Shown piece after piece: positions 54,698 to 63,664 of a stretch of 64,000 bases of DNA; within the stretch, counting starts at the first letter, position 1; every line of letters begins with the position of its first letter. Source of the DNA: Fodinibacter sp963834965 (lineage in GTDB: Bacteria; Actinomycetota; Actinomycetes; Actinomycetales; Dermatophilaceae). The notes beneath the pieces are model-generated. The model ran no database searches, had not been told where the DNA came from, and was given only the letters and a program-made list of their open reading frames with translations. A program made the translations under genes and the position numbers. Location of the stretch: assembly GCA_963834965.1 (NCBI GenBank), contig CAWIEI010000015.1, positions 33,799 through 97,798 of the forward strand, read 5' to 3'.

Positions 54698-56863
54698 TCA
54701 GGTCAGGTAGCGGCACAGCTCGCGTTCGAGGTGGCTGGTCAGCCGGGGCCGCCGTGCTCGTCGCGACCGGTCAAGTGCTGTGCCGGTGAGCGTGCGCGCC
54801 CGGCGCAGGGCTCGCTTGCGCCTCGCAACCTGGGGTGGCCGGGCAGAGGCTTGCTCGGAGCGTCGAGACCGGTCGCGTCGCTCCGGCTCCGGACGCACAC
54901 GTCCTTCGACGGTCGCGCTGCGTACCTCGGATGCGCGGGCCGGGCTCGGCGCGACCGGGGCGTCACTGATCCGAGGAGGCACCTCGGGGGTGCAGGTCGC
55001 GCTCGGGTCGGCGGGTGCACCGCTGGCCGATGGCGGCTCAGGAGGTCTGGCAGTCTCAACGGGGAAGGTCCGGCTGCCCCAGCCGAGCAGGGGTGGGGGT
55101 TCGGCGTCGTAGGAGTGTCCGAGCGGGGTGGTCACCCGCACCACCCGCCTCGCGGGCAGCATGTCCTCGCCTCCCACCTTCCCGGCGGCGCGCTCGCTCC
55201 GTCGTGCGCCGCCGTCCCCGTCGCTGGGCCCGTCACGAAGATCGAGGTTGCGGCGGCTACTGCTGCTGTGGTCGCTGTCGCTGCCCCCGCCACGGCTGAA
55301 CTTCCCACGGTCGGCGCCTCCGAGGATCACGCGGGTGCGCCAGCCGGGGGCTTCCTTGCCGTAGTTGCACCCGGCGCACTTGCCGTTGCCCTCCTCGAAG
55401 GTGGTCTCGCTGTCCTCCCGCACCGGAGTCGCATGGTCGGCGTGCACGATCGGCGCCTCGCACCACGGGGTGGTGCACACGTCATCACGCAGCACCAGCA
55501 TCCGCCGCAACATCCCACCGAACACCCGCCGCCGCGAGTCCATCGCCACCAGGTCCCGACCGTCCGGGGACGTGTACAACCGCCGCACCCACACCCGCGC
55601 ACCCGCCGACAGCTGCACCGCCGCGCCGGTCCCCACGTCCGGGTCGGACCCGGTAAGCGACGAGCCGCCAGACCCGGTAGGCGGAAAAGCGTCCGCCCCG
55701 GCCGGCGGCAAGGCGGCAGCCCCGGTGGGCGGTGACGCGTCGGGCCCGGCGGGTGGTGGATCGGTCAGCCCTTCGCGCAGCCACGCCCGGGCCACCGGTG
55801 CCGGAACCGACCCGTGACCCGGGACACGAGCCGGCTCGAACACCGACCGGTCGCCGTCACCGGTGCCGAGCAGGGCCCGGTCGGTCATCACCAGATGCAC
55901 CTCCACCGGCTGCGGCTGACCCACCGCCCGCCCCGACAACAACCGCAACGCCGTGTCCGCCGCGACCGCACCCACCCCACGACCTTCGGGAAGCTCCTCG
56001 GGGCACTGGCCACCCACCACCGACCGCGACCTGGCCTGCACCGCAGCATGCGCCCCGACCACGTCCTTGAGCGGCCCCAACACCGTCAGGTACGCCATCC
56101 CATCCGGAGCCGGCCGCACACTCACCCGACGACTCCTGGCCGCCGCCTCCATCCGCGCCACCACCGACGCCGCATCCAGCTCCGCCGCGACCCGGGTCGC
56201 CGCCCGACCCGCCTGCTTGACACCGAGTCGGCGCAGCGACCCCGCCAACCGGTGGTCGACCTCGGCGCGGTCCTCCCGACTCAACGTCGCCGTGCCCTGC
56301 ACTACGACCACCGCCACCCGCTCACTGATGCCCCCTTCGGTCAGCGCGGCCATGGTGTGCGGCATCTCGTGCACCAACGCCCGCGACAACCCCACGAACC
56401 GATCGCCCAGCCTGGGCGACTCCCGCCGCGCCAACGCCACCACCGACCCCACCGACCGGGCCACATCCCGCGGCGCCACCACCTCCCGCGAGCACCGCAA
56501 CGCATCCGTCGCCCGAGCCTGCACCGCCGACGACGCCCCCTTGACCCGCTCCAAACTCGCGACCAGCTCCACCCGCTGCCGATCCGACAAGGACTCGATG
56601 TCCACCCCAGCCAGCCACGCCCGGAACCTGTCGACCGCCGCAACATCAGACACGGCACCCTCACCCCCAGCGCCGCCCACGGGACCCGCAGCTGCTGCGC
56701 CACCACCCACGGCGGGCCCCGCCCCCACAGCCACCACAGCCGTCACGTCCCCCACAACCGATGGCGCACCGACCACGGCCGGCGCGGGTACGGCATCCGA
56801 AAACCGGCCCGGCACAGCCGAACCCGGGTCCACGACCCGCCCCTCCACCACGTCCCCGTCCAT
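54698..56863 (-). CDS. DUF222/HNH endonuclease-like protein with low-complexity linker
   Basis: The 721-residue protein has a DUF222 region (LSDRQRVELVASLERVKG ... MPHTMAALTEGGISERVAVVVV, about 95-190) and an HNH nuclease motif VLRDDVCTTPWCEAPIVHADHATPV with a second CXXC-type pair (KCAGCNYGK; about 452-505). Between them, at about 368-412, are degenerate eight-residue repeats (PPAGPDAS, PPTGAAAL, PPAGADAF, PPTGSGGS). The C-terminal 200 residues are Arg/Ser/Pro-rich and disordered. Such proteins are multi-copy in actinobacteria and of unclear role. TACGAT lies six bases before the ATG (leaderless). Confidence 0.9.
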   Translation of the reverse strand: MDGDVVEGRVVDPGSAVPGRFSDAVPAPAVVGAPSVVGDVTAVVAVGAGPAVGGGAAAAGPVGGAGGEGAVSDVAAVDRFRAWLAGVDIESLSDRQRVELVASLERVKGASSAVQARATDALRCSREVVAPRDVARSVGSVVALARRESPRLGDRFVGLSRALVHEMPHTMAALTEGGISERVAVVVVQGTATLSREDRAEVDHRLAGSLRRLGVKQAGRAATRVAAELDAASVVARMEAAARSRRVSVRPAPDGMAYLTVLGPLKDVVGAHAAVQARSRSVVGGQCPEELPEGRGVGAVAADTALRLLSGRAVGQPQPVEVHLVMTDRALLGTGDGDRSVFEPARVPGHGSVPAPVARAWLREGLTDPPPAGPDASPPTGAAALPPAGADAFPPTGSGGSSLTGSDPDVGTGAAVQLSAGARVWVRRLYTSPDGRDLVAMDSRRRVFGGMLRRMLVLRDDVCTTPWCEAPIVHADHATPVREDSETTFEEGNGKCAGCNYGKEAPGWRTRVILGGADRGKFSRGGGSDSDHSSSSRRNLDLRDGPSDGDGGARRSERAAGKVGGEDMLPARRVVRVTTPLGHSYDAEPPPLLGWGSRTFPVETARPPEPPSASGAPADPSATCTPEVPPRISDAPVAPSPARASEVRSATVEGRVRPEPERRDRSRRSEQASARPPQVARRKRALRRARTLTGTALDRSRRARRPRLTSHLERELCRYLT

Positions 56864-57071
56864 GCGTTAATCGTACGCATGTCCACCGACAGCCACCCAG
56901 CGGTGCACCTCCCGTGGAGAACCACGAACGCGGACGACCCCTGTGGACAACCGAATCCGTCCACGAAGTTGCTCCAAGCGACCCGCATAGGGAACGCGTC
57001 CGGCGCACCGATCACCAGCGGTGCGGGCAAGGGACCGCGGAGGACCGCCCCCGACAGAACGGGACAGCCGC

Positions 57072-58082
57072 TCAGCCGGCCGACCGCAGGATCGCCGCGA
57101 CCTCCCCGAAACCGAGCCGCTCGGCATGCTCCAGCGCCGTCACCCCGTCGCGGTCACCGATCGACGCATCGGCACCGGCAGAGAGCAGCACCTCGAGCAT
57201 CGCCACGCTTCCTGTCACTCCGGTCACCAGCCGCGGCGTGTCGTGCTGGTCGTCGAGGGCATCGGGGTCGGCCCCCATGGCCACCAGCACCCGCGCCGCC
57301 TCGACGTGGTCGCCAGCCGACGCCAGCAGCAACGCCGTCCGTCCCGCAGCGTCGCGCCCCTCCAACCGCGCCCCCTCGCGCAGCGCCAACGCCACGGCAA
57401 CCGCGTCCCCCCCAGCAGCCGCCGCCAGCAGCGCGGCATCCGGGTCGGACGACGGGCGGTGACCCTCGGCAGCGCTCAGCACGCGCTCCAGGGTGCGGTA
57501 CCCCCGTTCGCGCGCCATCTGCACCGGAGTCAGCCCCTCCGTCACCGACGGACGCCCCAGCTCCGCCCCGCCGGCGACGAGCACCTGAACCGTGGCCCGC
57601 TCGTCGGGCGCATCTGCACCGAACCACACGGCCTCGTGCACCGCCTGGTAGCCGATCCGGTTCACGTGGTCCTTGTCGATGCCGGCCCGCAGCAACCGCC
57701 CAACCACCAGGTGGTGCCCCCGCTCGGCCGCCCGGACCAGACCGGTGCCGTTCCACGAGTCCTTGGCGTCGACGTCGGCGCCCGAGGCCAGCGCGAGCTC
57801 GAGCAGGTCGAGGTACCCCTCGCTCGTCGCGATCAGGTAGGCAGACGGTTGAGTCTCGTCCTTGGCATTGACGTCGGCTCCCCGCTCCACCAGCCGGCGC
57901 GCGGTCGGCCCGTCGTTCGCCCAGGCGGCATCGCGCAGCGCCTCGTCGAGCGCGACCTGGTCGCTCGCCGACGGTCGTGCCGTAGGGCGGGGCTCCCCAC
58001 CCACCGTGCACCCGCCGAGCACAAGCACGACCACGGATGCCGTGACGAGCCCGCCGCTGCTTCGGAGCCGGCGCGATCTCAC
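57072..58082 (-). CDS. Ankyrin-repeat lipoprotein
   Basis: The 336-residue protein has an N-terminal lipoprotein signal ending VLVLGGC. About eight ankyrin repeats follow (DGPTARRLVERGADVNAKDE, GYLDLLELALASGADVDAKD, GHHLVVGRLLRAGIDKDHVN, GDHVEAARVLVAMGADPDAL, SVAMLEVLLSAGADASIGD). It should be tethered outside the membrane and bind a protein partner. The GTG at 58082 gives the shortest complete signal; upstream in-frame starts are possible. The 208-base gap before it (56864-57071) has no gene. Confidence 0.88.
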   Translation of the reverse strand: MRSRRLRSSGGLVTASVVVLVLGGCTVGGEPRPTARPSASDQVALDEALRDAAWANDGPTARRLVERGADVNAKDETQPSAYLIATSEGYLDLLELALASGADVDAKDSWNGTGLVRAAERGHHLVVGRLLRAGIDKDHVNRIGYQAVHEAVWFGADAPDERATVQVLVAGGAELGRPSVTEGLTPVQMARERGYRTLERVLSAAEGHRPSSDPDAALLAAAAGGDAVAVALALREGARLEGRDAAGRTALLLASAGDHVEAARVLVAMGADPDALDDQHDTPRLVTGVTGSVAMLEVLLSAGADASIGDRDGVTALEHAERLGFGEVAAILRSAG

Positions 58083-58300
58083 CTCACCATCATGGACGCG
58101 GGCCGGCGTGCGGTGGCTCGTCCACCAGGGACTCACCACCGCGGCACCAGAGTGCGGCACGGGCTGGCGGTACGGCCAGCGCGTTGCGAGTTCTCGCAAT
58201 GGTGGCGACGGAACGGTGCCGGACATGGCGCCTCCTCCGGCGCACGCGGGCGTGTGGCGCTGCCGCCGCGGAGTGACAGGGAGCACCCATGAGGCCCCAC

Positions 58301-58330
58301 ACCTGCGCGGATACACTCATGGAGCAGATG
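58301..58330 (+). promoter_or_regulatory. Duplicated promoter element, first copy
   Basis: ACCTGCGCGGATACACTC followed by ATGGAGCAGA resembles 59105-59133 base for base around the -10 box TACACT. Each copy lies 50-80 bases before a LuxR-type gene. The remaining bases of 58083-58379 show no gene. Confidence 0.6.
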
Positions 58331-58379
58331 TCCATGGCGCCCGGACGCGCCACCGAGGCGAGGGAGCAGGTCGGATGCC

Positions 58380-59062
58380 GTGGACCCGAGGACCACGCCC
58401 GAGCCGGCCGACCTGCCCGAGGACTACCTCGCGTTCCTCACCCTGACGCGGTCGCTGATGGCCGAGTGCGATCCGTCGATGCGCTACCTGGGCACGGACG
58501 CAGAGGCCGGCCGAACCCTTGCCGCGCAGACCCGGTCGACCATCTGGAGCGCGGAGCGCCGGGTGTCGTTCTACGCGTTGCGTGACGGGCGCCACCTGGA
58601 CGAAGCTGCGCGCCGGCGTGGCGTGGCGACGCGCCTGGTGGTGAACCCGGCCAGCATCACCAGAAACCCGGTCCTCTCCAGCTACGAGCCCGAGGTACGG
58701 GTGGGCGCGGTGCCGTCCCAGCTCATGGTCCTGGACTCCCGCCACATCGTGCTGGCCGGTCGAGACGGCGACACCATGTGGACGTCATCGGAGCCCCACC
58801 TCGTCGCCCGTGCGGTCCGCGCCTACGAGGCGGTGCGGTCTGTGTCCCGCCCGGCCGTGACGGAGGGCGGAGAACCTCCGCTCACCCGCGGATGGTCGAG
58901 ATCTGCTGGCTGATCGCCGACGGTGCGTCGGACCGCGTGATCAGTCGCTCCCTCGGGATCTCCGAGCGCACGGTGTCCAACGAGGTGCGCGAGATCGGCC
59001 GCCGCCTCGGCGCGGCCAACCGGGCGCACACCATCGCCCGCATCTGCGGCGCACCGCCGTGA
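58380..59062 (+). pseudogene. LuxR-type regulator, first of tandem pair, frameshifted before its DNA-binding domain
   Basis: The N-terminal 165 codons match the next gene closely in pattern: DPSMRYLGTDAEAGRT, RRRGVATRLVVNPASI, SSYEPEVRVGAVPSQLMVLD, DGDTMWTSSEPH. This is a sensor domain like those of TrmB/PLD-like regulators. At EPPLT the bases read CTCACCCGCGGATG where CTCACCCCGCGGATG would give L-T-P-R-M. The missing C ends the protein after 177 residues. Restoring it adds the helix-turn-helix MVEICWLIADGASDRVISRSLGISERTVSNEV and gives 227 residues, exactly the length of the second gene. As read, the product cannot bind DNA. Confidence 0.85.
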
Positions 59063-59104
59063 CCCTCCGCAGCGCGACGGTGAGGACCCTCGGCTCGACC
59101 TGTG

Positions 59105-59133
59105 ACCTGCCCGTATACACTCGGTGGCGCAGA
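59105..59133 (+). promoter_or_regulatory. Duplicated promoter element, second copy
   Basis: ACCTGCCCGTATACACTC followed by GGTGGCGCAGA shares ACCTGC, ATACACTC and GCAGA with the element at 58301. TATACACT provides a good -10 box for the intact regulator gene 40 bases on. Confidence 0.6.
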
Positions 59134-59175
59134 ACGGCGCACGATCGCGGGGCAACGAGAGGGCAGGCGCAACCG

Positions 59176-59859
59176 GTGGACCCGATGATCCAAGCCGACC
59201 CGCCGCAGGTGACCGTCGACTTCTTCGCCCACCTGCGCTCGCTGCTCGAGGCCCGAGATCCCTCGATGCGCTTCCTGGGGATGACAGCCGACGGTGGCCG
59301 GGTCTTCGCCGAGCTACTCGCCACCCAACGAGGCTCGGTGTGGAACATGCAGCGCGTGATGACCTTCCACTCGGTGCGTGACGGCAAAGCGCAGACTGAC
59401 GCGCTGCGGCGCCGCGGGGTGAAGATGCGCCTGGTGGTCAACCCCGCCAGTCTGAGCTTTTGCCCGATCCTCTCCAGCTACGACCCGCAGCTGCGGGTCG
59501 GGCCCATCGTCGGACCACTGATGATCATGGGCTCCGAGCTGGTCGTGGTGCCCGGCACCGACGGTGACTCGATCTGGACCTCGACCGACCGCGAGGTGGT
59601 GGACTTCGGCATCCGCGCCTACGATGCCATGTGGTCGGCGTCCGTCCCGGCCGTGCCCGTGGGTGAGCTCCCCCCGCTCACGCCCCGGATGTTGGAGATC
59701 GCGTGGCTGCTGGCCGATGGCGCCAGCGACCGGAAGATCAGCCGCGACCTCGGCATCTCGGAGCGAACCGTGTCCAACGAGGTGCGCGAGATCGGCCGCC
59801 GGCTCGGGGCGGCCAACCGCGCGCGCACCATCGCGCGCATCTGCGGCGCGCCGGTCTGA
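59176..59859 (+). CDS. LuxR-type HTH transcriptional regulator with TrmB/PLD-like sensor domain
   Basis: The 227-residue protein has an N-terminal sensor region (DPSMRFLGMTADGGRVFAE, then MQRVMTFHSVRDGKAQ, RRRGVKMRLVVNPASL and SSYDPQLRVGPIVGPLMIMG). It ends in a LuxR-type helix-turn-helix, LTPRMLEIAWLLADGASDRK followed by ISRDLGISERTVSNEVREIG. I start at GTG 59176 because VDP matches the start of its tandem copy. About 58% of residues are shared with that copy by eye, so the pair arose by duplication, promoter included. The ligand is unknown. Confidence 0.88.
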   Translation: MDPMIQADPPQVTVDFFAHLRSLLEARDPSMRFLGMTADGGRVFAELLATQRGSVWNMQRVMTFHSVRDGKAQTDALRRRGVKMRLVVNPASLSFCPILSSYDPQLRVGPIVGPLMIMGSELVVVPGTDGDSIWTSTDREVVDFGIRAYDAMWSASVPAVPVGELPPLTPRMLEIAWLLADGASDRKISRDLGISERTVSNEVREIGRRLGAANRARTIARICGAPV

Positions 59860-59876
59860 CTGCGAGAACGCAGCGC

Positions 59877-60803
59877 TCAGAAGCCGAGCCGGCCGAGCTG
59901 CTTGGGGTCGCGCTGCCAGTCCTTGGCCACCTTGACGTGCAGGTCGAGGTGCACCCGCTGGCCGAGCAGCTCCTCGATGCCGGCCCGCGCGTTGGTGCCC
60001 ACCTCGCGCAGGCGTGACCCGCCACGGCCGATGACGATCGCCTTCTGCGAGTCGCGCTCGACGAACACGTTGACCCGCACGTCGAGCAGCGGCTTTCCCT
60101 CGGTGCGCCCCTCGCGCGGCACGATCTCCTCGACCACGACCGCGAGGCTGTGCGGCAGCTCGTCGCGCACCCCCTCCAGCGCCGCCTCCCGCACCAGCTC
60201 GGCGATCATGACCAGCTCGGGCTCGTCGGTGAGCACGTCGTCGGGGTAGAGCGGGCCGGGCGACGGCGGCAGGTGCTCGGCCAGCACCGACGCGACCTCC
60301 TCGACCTGGTCACCGCGGGTGGCCGAGCACGGCACGATCGCCGCCCAGTCGCCGAGCTGGTCGATGGCGATCAGGTGCTCCGCCATCCGCTTCCGGTCGA
60401 CCTTGTCGGACTTGGTCGCCAGCGCGACCACCGGCGTGCTCTTGCCGCGCTTGAGCTCGGCCAGCTCGCGCGCGATGAACTGGTCGCCGGGCCCGATCCG
60501 CTGGTCGGCGGGTAGGCAGAAGCCGATGACGTCGACCTCGAGCAGGGTCTCGCGGACCAGGTCGTTGAGCCGCTGCCCGAGCAGCGTGCGCGGCTTGTGC
60601 AGCCCCGGCGTGTCGACCAGGATCAGCTGGCTCGAGGGCCCGGTGACGATGCCGCGGATCGTGTGCCGCGTCGTCTGCGGCTTGCTCGACGTGATGGCGA
60701 CCTTGCTGCCGACGAGCGCGTTGGTCAGCGTCGACTTGCCGGCGTTCGGCCGCCCGATGAGGCACGCGAAGCCCGCCACGTAGCCCGAACCGTGCTCGCT
60801 CAT
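59877..60803 (-). CDS. era: GTPase Era
   Basis: Era binds the 3' end of 16S rRNA and helps 30S assembly. The 308 residues have G1 GRPNAGKST (17-25), the G2 region TTRHTIRG, G3 DTPGLHKP, G4 TKSD and G5-like SATRG. A C-terminal KH domain carries VIGRGGSRLREVGTNAR. The ATG overlaps the stop of the CBS-domain gene (ATGA). It closes the phoH-ybeY-CBS-era unit. Confidence 0.97.
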   Translation of the reverse strand: MSEHGSGYVAGFACLIGRPNAGKSTLTNALVGSKVAITSSKPQTTRHTIRGIVTGPSSQLILVDTPGLHKPRTLLGQRLNDLVRETLLEVDVIGFCLPADQRIGPGDQFIARELAELKRGKSTPVVALATKSDKVDRKRMAEHLIAIDQLGDWAAIVPCSATRGDQVEEVASVLAEHLPPSPGPLYPDDVLTDEPELVMIAELVREAALEGVRDELPHSLAVVVEEIVPREGRTEGKPLLDVRVNVFVERDSQKAIVIGRGGSRLREVGTNARAGIEELLGQRVHLDLHVKVAKDWQRDPKQLGRLGF

Positions 60804-62089
60804 CCGGCTCGCTCCTCCATCTCCGGCGCGCCCTGCGCCGGCTCGACCCGCTCGACGACCACGGTCGCGATCCGGTGCCGGCGACCCGACATCCGTTCGG
60901 CGGTCAGGCGCAACCCTGCCACCTCGCAGGTCGAGCCGAGGATGGGCACCCGGCCGATGGTCTTGCCGATCAGCCCGCCGACGGTGTCGACCTCGTCGTC
61001 GTCGAGCGTGATGTCGAACAGCTCGGCGAGGTCGTCGATGTGTAGCGTCGCCGCCACGCGCAGCCGGCCGTCGCCGAGGTCCTCGACCTCGGGAGCCTCG
61101 CGGTCGTACTCGTCGGTGATCTCGCCGACGATCTCCTCGAGGATGTCCTCGATGGTGACCAGGCCGGCGGTGCCGCCGTACTCGTCGACCACGACGGCGA
61201 AGTGGGTCTGGTCGCGCTGCATCTCGCGCAGCAGGTCGTCGACCGGCTTGCTCTCGGGCACGAACGGCATCGGCCGCATCAGCTCGCGCACCGGCACGGC
61301 CCCGGCCTCGGGGTCGGCGTTGAGCCTCCGGATGACGTCCTTGAGGTAGAGCAGGCCGACCACATCGTCGACGTCCTTGCCCAGCACCGGGATCCGCGAG
61401 AAGCCCGACCGCAGGAACAGCGTCATCGCCTGCCGGCAGACCCGGTCGTCATCGATCGAGACCATGTCGGTGCGCGGCACCATGACCTCCCGCGCGAGAG
61501 TGTCACCGAGCTCGAAGACCGAGTGGATCATCTCGCGCTCCCCCGCCTCGATGAGGGCCGAGTCGCGCGCCATGTCGACGAGGTCGCGCAGCTCGCTCTC
61601 GCTCTCGAACGGCCCGTCGCGGAAGCCCTTTCCGGGCGTGACGGCGTTGGTGAGGGCGATGAGCAGCCGGCTGAACGGCCCGAGCAGCCGCCGCAGCCAC
61701 ACCGTCGTCGGCGCAGCAGCGAGCGCTACCCGCGAGCTGTGTTGTGCCCCAAGGGTTCCCGGCGACACACCGACCACCGCGAAGGAGATCAGGGCCATGA
61801 TCGCGATGGCGACGAGGAACGGCTGCCAGGTGCCCTCGACGCGGTCGACGACGGCCAGCGTGATCATCACGGCCACCGTCGACTCGGCGATGACCCGCAG
61901 GAAGGACAGCACCGACAGGTAGGCCGCGGTGTCACCGACGACCTTCACCAGCGCCGTGGAGCCCGGGCGGCCCTCCTCGAGCAGCTCGTTCGCGCGGGTC
62001 CGAGACATCCGCGAGAAGGCGGCCTCCGCGGTGGAGATCAGGAAGGCGACGAGGGTGGCGAGCACCGCCGCCGTGACGAGTCCGGTCAT
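60800..62089 (-). CDS. CNNM/HlyC-CorC family protein: DUF21, paired CBS, transporter-associated domain
   Basis: The 429-residue protein begins with a DUF21-type membrane part of four helices (LVTAAVLATLVAFLISTAEAAF to IAIMALISFAVVGVSPGTLG). A CBS pair follows (EVMVPRTDMVSIDDDR, SRIPVLGKDVDDVVGLLYLKD, THFAVVVDEYGGTAGLVTIEDILEEIVGE; about 205-340). The CorC-HlyC domain DDEVDTVGGLIGKTIGRVPI comes next. Members act in Mg/Co export or metal homeostasis; the old name haemolysin is misleading. The start is ATG 62089; the open frame upstream is antisense-like extension into ybeY. It is coupled to era. Confidence 0.93.
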   Translation of the reverse strand: MTGLVTAAVLATLVAFLISTAEAAFSRMSRTRANELLEEGRPGSTALVKVVGDTAAYLSVLSFLRVIAESTVAVMITLAVVDRVEGTWQPFLVAIAIMALISFAVVGVSPGTLGAQHSSRVALAAAPTTVWLRRLLGPFSRLLIALTNAVTPGKGFRDGPFESESELRDLVDMARDSALIEAGEREMIHSVFELGDTLAREVMVPRTDMVSIDDDRVCRQAMTLFLRSGFSRIPVLGKDVDDVVGLLYLKDVIRRLNADPEAGAVPVRELMRPMPFVPESKPVDDLLREMQRDQTHFAVVVDEYGGTAGLVTIEDILEEIVGEITDEYDREAPEVEDLGDGRLRVAATLHIDDLAELFDITLDDDEVDTVGGLIGKTIGRVPILGSTCEVAGLRLTAERMSGRRHRIATVVVERVEPAQGAPEMEERAG

Positions 62090-62105
62090 GGGGTGGGCCG
62101 GCCGG

Positions 62106-62573
62106 TCAGGCGGTGGGGCGACCGCGGGTGGCGAGGAAGGTGAGCAGCAGCTGGCGCTGCAGCTCGAACATCTCCTTCTCCTCCTCGGCCTCCGCGTGGT
62201 CGTAGCCCAGCAGGTGCAGGATGCCGTGCGTCGTGAGCAGCAGCAGCTCCTCCTCGGTCGCGTGGCCGGCCTCCTGGGCCTGTTGCCGAGCGACGCTCGG
62301 GCACAGCACGATGTCGCCGAGCACACCCTCCTGGGGCTCGGACCCCTCGCGGCCGGGCCGCAGCTCGTCCATCGGGAAGCTCATGACGTCGGTGGGCCCG
62401 GGCAGGTCCATCCACTGCACGTGCAGGGTCTCCATCGCGGGCTCGTCGACCAGGCGCAGGCACAGGTCGGCCTTCGGATGCACCCGCATCTGGGCCATGA
62501 CGTAGCGGGCGCACGCCACGAGCTCGAGCTCGTCGAGCCGGAACTCGGTCTCGTTGAGGACGTCGATGCTCAC
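62106..62573 (-). CDS. ybeY: Endoribonuclease YbeY
   Basis: YbeY trims 16S rRNA and takes part in ribosome quality control. The 155 residues have the metal-binding HGILHLLGYDH (about 115-125; three histidines) and LCLRLVDEPAMETLHVQWMDLPGPTDVMSFP. The ATG overlaps the phoH stop (ATGA). Confidence 0.96.
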   Translation of the reverse strand: MSIDVLNETEFRLDELELVACARYVMAQMRVHPKADLCLRLVDEPAMETLHVQWMDLPGPTDVMSFPMDELRPGREGSEPQEGVLGDIVLCPSVARQQAQEAGHATEEELLLLTTHGILHLLGYDHAEAEEEKEMFELQRQLLLTFLATRGRPTA

Positions 62574-63610
62574 CGGCGGGGGCCCCCCGGCTGCTTCTCG
62601 TCCCAGCGGCCGTAGGCGTCGACGATGGCGCCGACGAGGCGGTGCCGCACGACGTCGACGGCGGTGAGCTCGGCGAAGTGCACGTCGTCGAGGTCGGTGA
62701 GGATCTCTTTCACCACGCGCAGGCCACTGGTGACACCCCCCGGGAGGTCGACCTGGGTGACGTCGCCCGTGACGACCATCTTCGAGCCGAAGCCGAGCCG
62801 GGTGAGGAACATCTTCATCTGCTCGGGCGAGGTGTTCTGGGCCTCGTCGAGGATGATGAACGCGCCGTTCAGCGAGCGGCCACGCATGAAGGCCAGCGGG
62901 GCGACCTCGATGGTGCCGGCAGCCAGCAGCCGCGGGATCGACTCGGGGTCGACCATGTCGTGCAGCGCGTCGTAGAGCGGGCGCAGGTAGGGGTCGATCT
63001 TGTCGTTGAGGGTGCCGGGCAGGAAGCCGAGCCGCTCGCCGGCCTCGACGGCGGGCCGGGTGAGGATGATGCGGTTGACCTGCTTGGCCTGCAGCGCCGC
63101 GACCGCCTTGGCCATCGCGAGGTAGGTCTTGCCGGTGCCGGCCGGGCCGATGCCGAAGACGATGGTGTTCTGGTCGATGGCGTCGACGTAGCGCTTCTGG
63201 CCCAGTGTCTTGGGGCGGATGGTGCGCCCGCGGTTGCTGACGATGTTCATGGTCAGCACGTCGGCCGGCCGCTCGACGGTCTGGGCGCGCAGCATCTGGA
63301 TGGACCGCTCGACGGCGTCGCGGTTGAGCGGCTGCCCACCCTCGAGCACGTCGAGCAGCTCGTCGATGAGCCGCTCGACGAGGGCGACCTCGGCGCTCGG
63401 ACCCGACACGGTGAACTCGTTGCCGCGCACGTGGATGCCGACCCGGGGGAACTGGCGCTCCATGGTGCGCAGCAGCTCGTCGCGCGGGCCGAGGAGCGTG
63501 ACCATGTCGACGTCGTCGGGGACGACCACGGTGTGCTGGCGGACGTGGGGGTGGGTCTGGCCGGCGGCCGGGTCGTCGGCCGCGGGCGGGGCGGTATGGG
63601 CGTCAGTCAT
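62570..63610 (-). CDS. phoH: PhoH-like ATPase
   Basis: The 346 residues carry Walker A GPAGTGKTYLAMAKAV (about 155-170), ILTRPAVEAGERLGFLPG, and Walker B AFIILDEAQNTSPEQMKMFLTR. The function is thought to be RNA-related; PhoH next to YbeY supports that. The N-terminal 130 residues form the KH-like part seen in the PhoH-like group. The start is ATG 63610, 54 bases after the HIT gene. Confidence 0.95.
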   Translation of the reverse strand: MTDAHTAPPAADDPAAGQTHPHVRQHTVVVPDDVDMVTLLGPRDELLRTMERQFPRVGIHVRGNEFTVSGPSAEVALVERLIDELLDVLEGGQPLNRDAVERSIQMLRAQTVERPADVLTMNIVSNRGRTIRPKTLGQKRYVDAIDQNTIVFGIGPAGTGKTYLAMAKAVAALQAKQVNRIILTRPAVEAGERLGFLPGTLNDKIDPYLRPLYDALHDMVDPESIPRLLAAGTIEVAPLAFMRGRSLNGAFIILDEAQNTSPEQMKMFLTRLGFGSKMVVTGDVTQVDLPGGVTSGLRVVKEILTDLDDVHFAELTAVDVVRHRLVGAIVDAYGRWDEKQPGGPRR

Positions 63611-63664
63611 CGTGGGACGAGTCTACGAGGCCGCACCGACCTCGGGCACACGAGAATGCGGGGC

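Noticed and set aside
56942..56950. DnaA-box-like TGTGGACAA between the HNH and ankyrin genes
   Set aside because: It is a single site without a cluster or AT-rich unwinding region, and dnaA/dnaN are not nearby, so it is not an origin.
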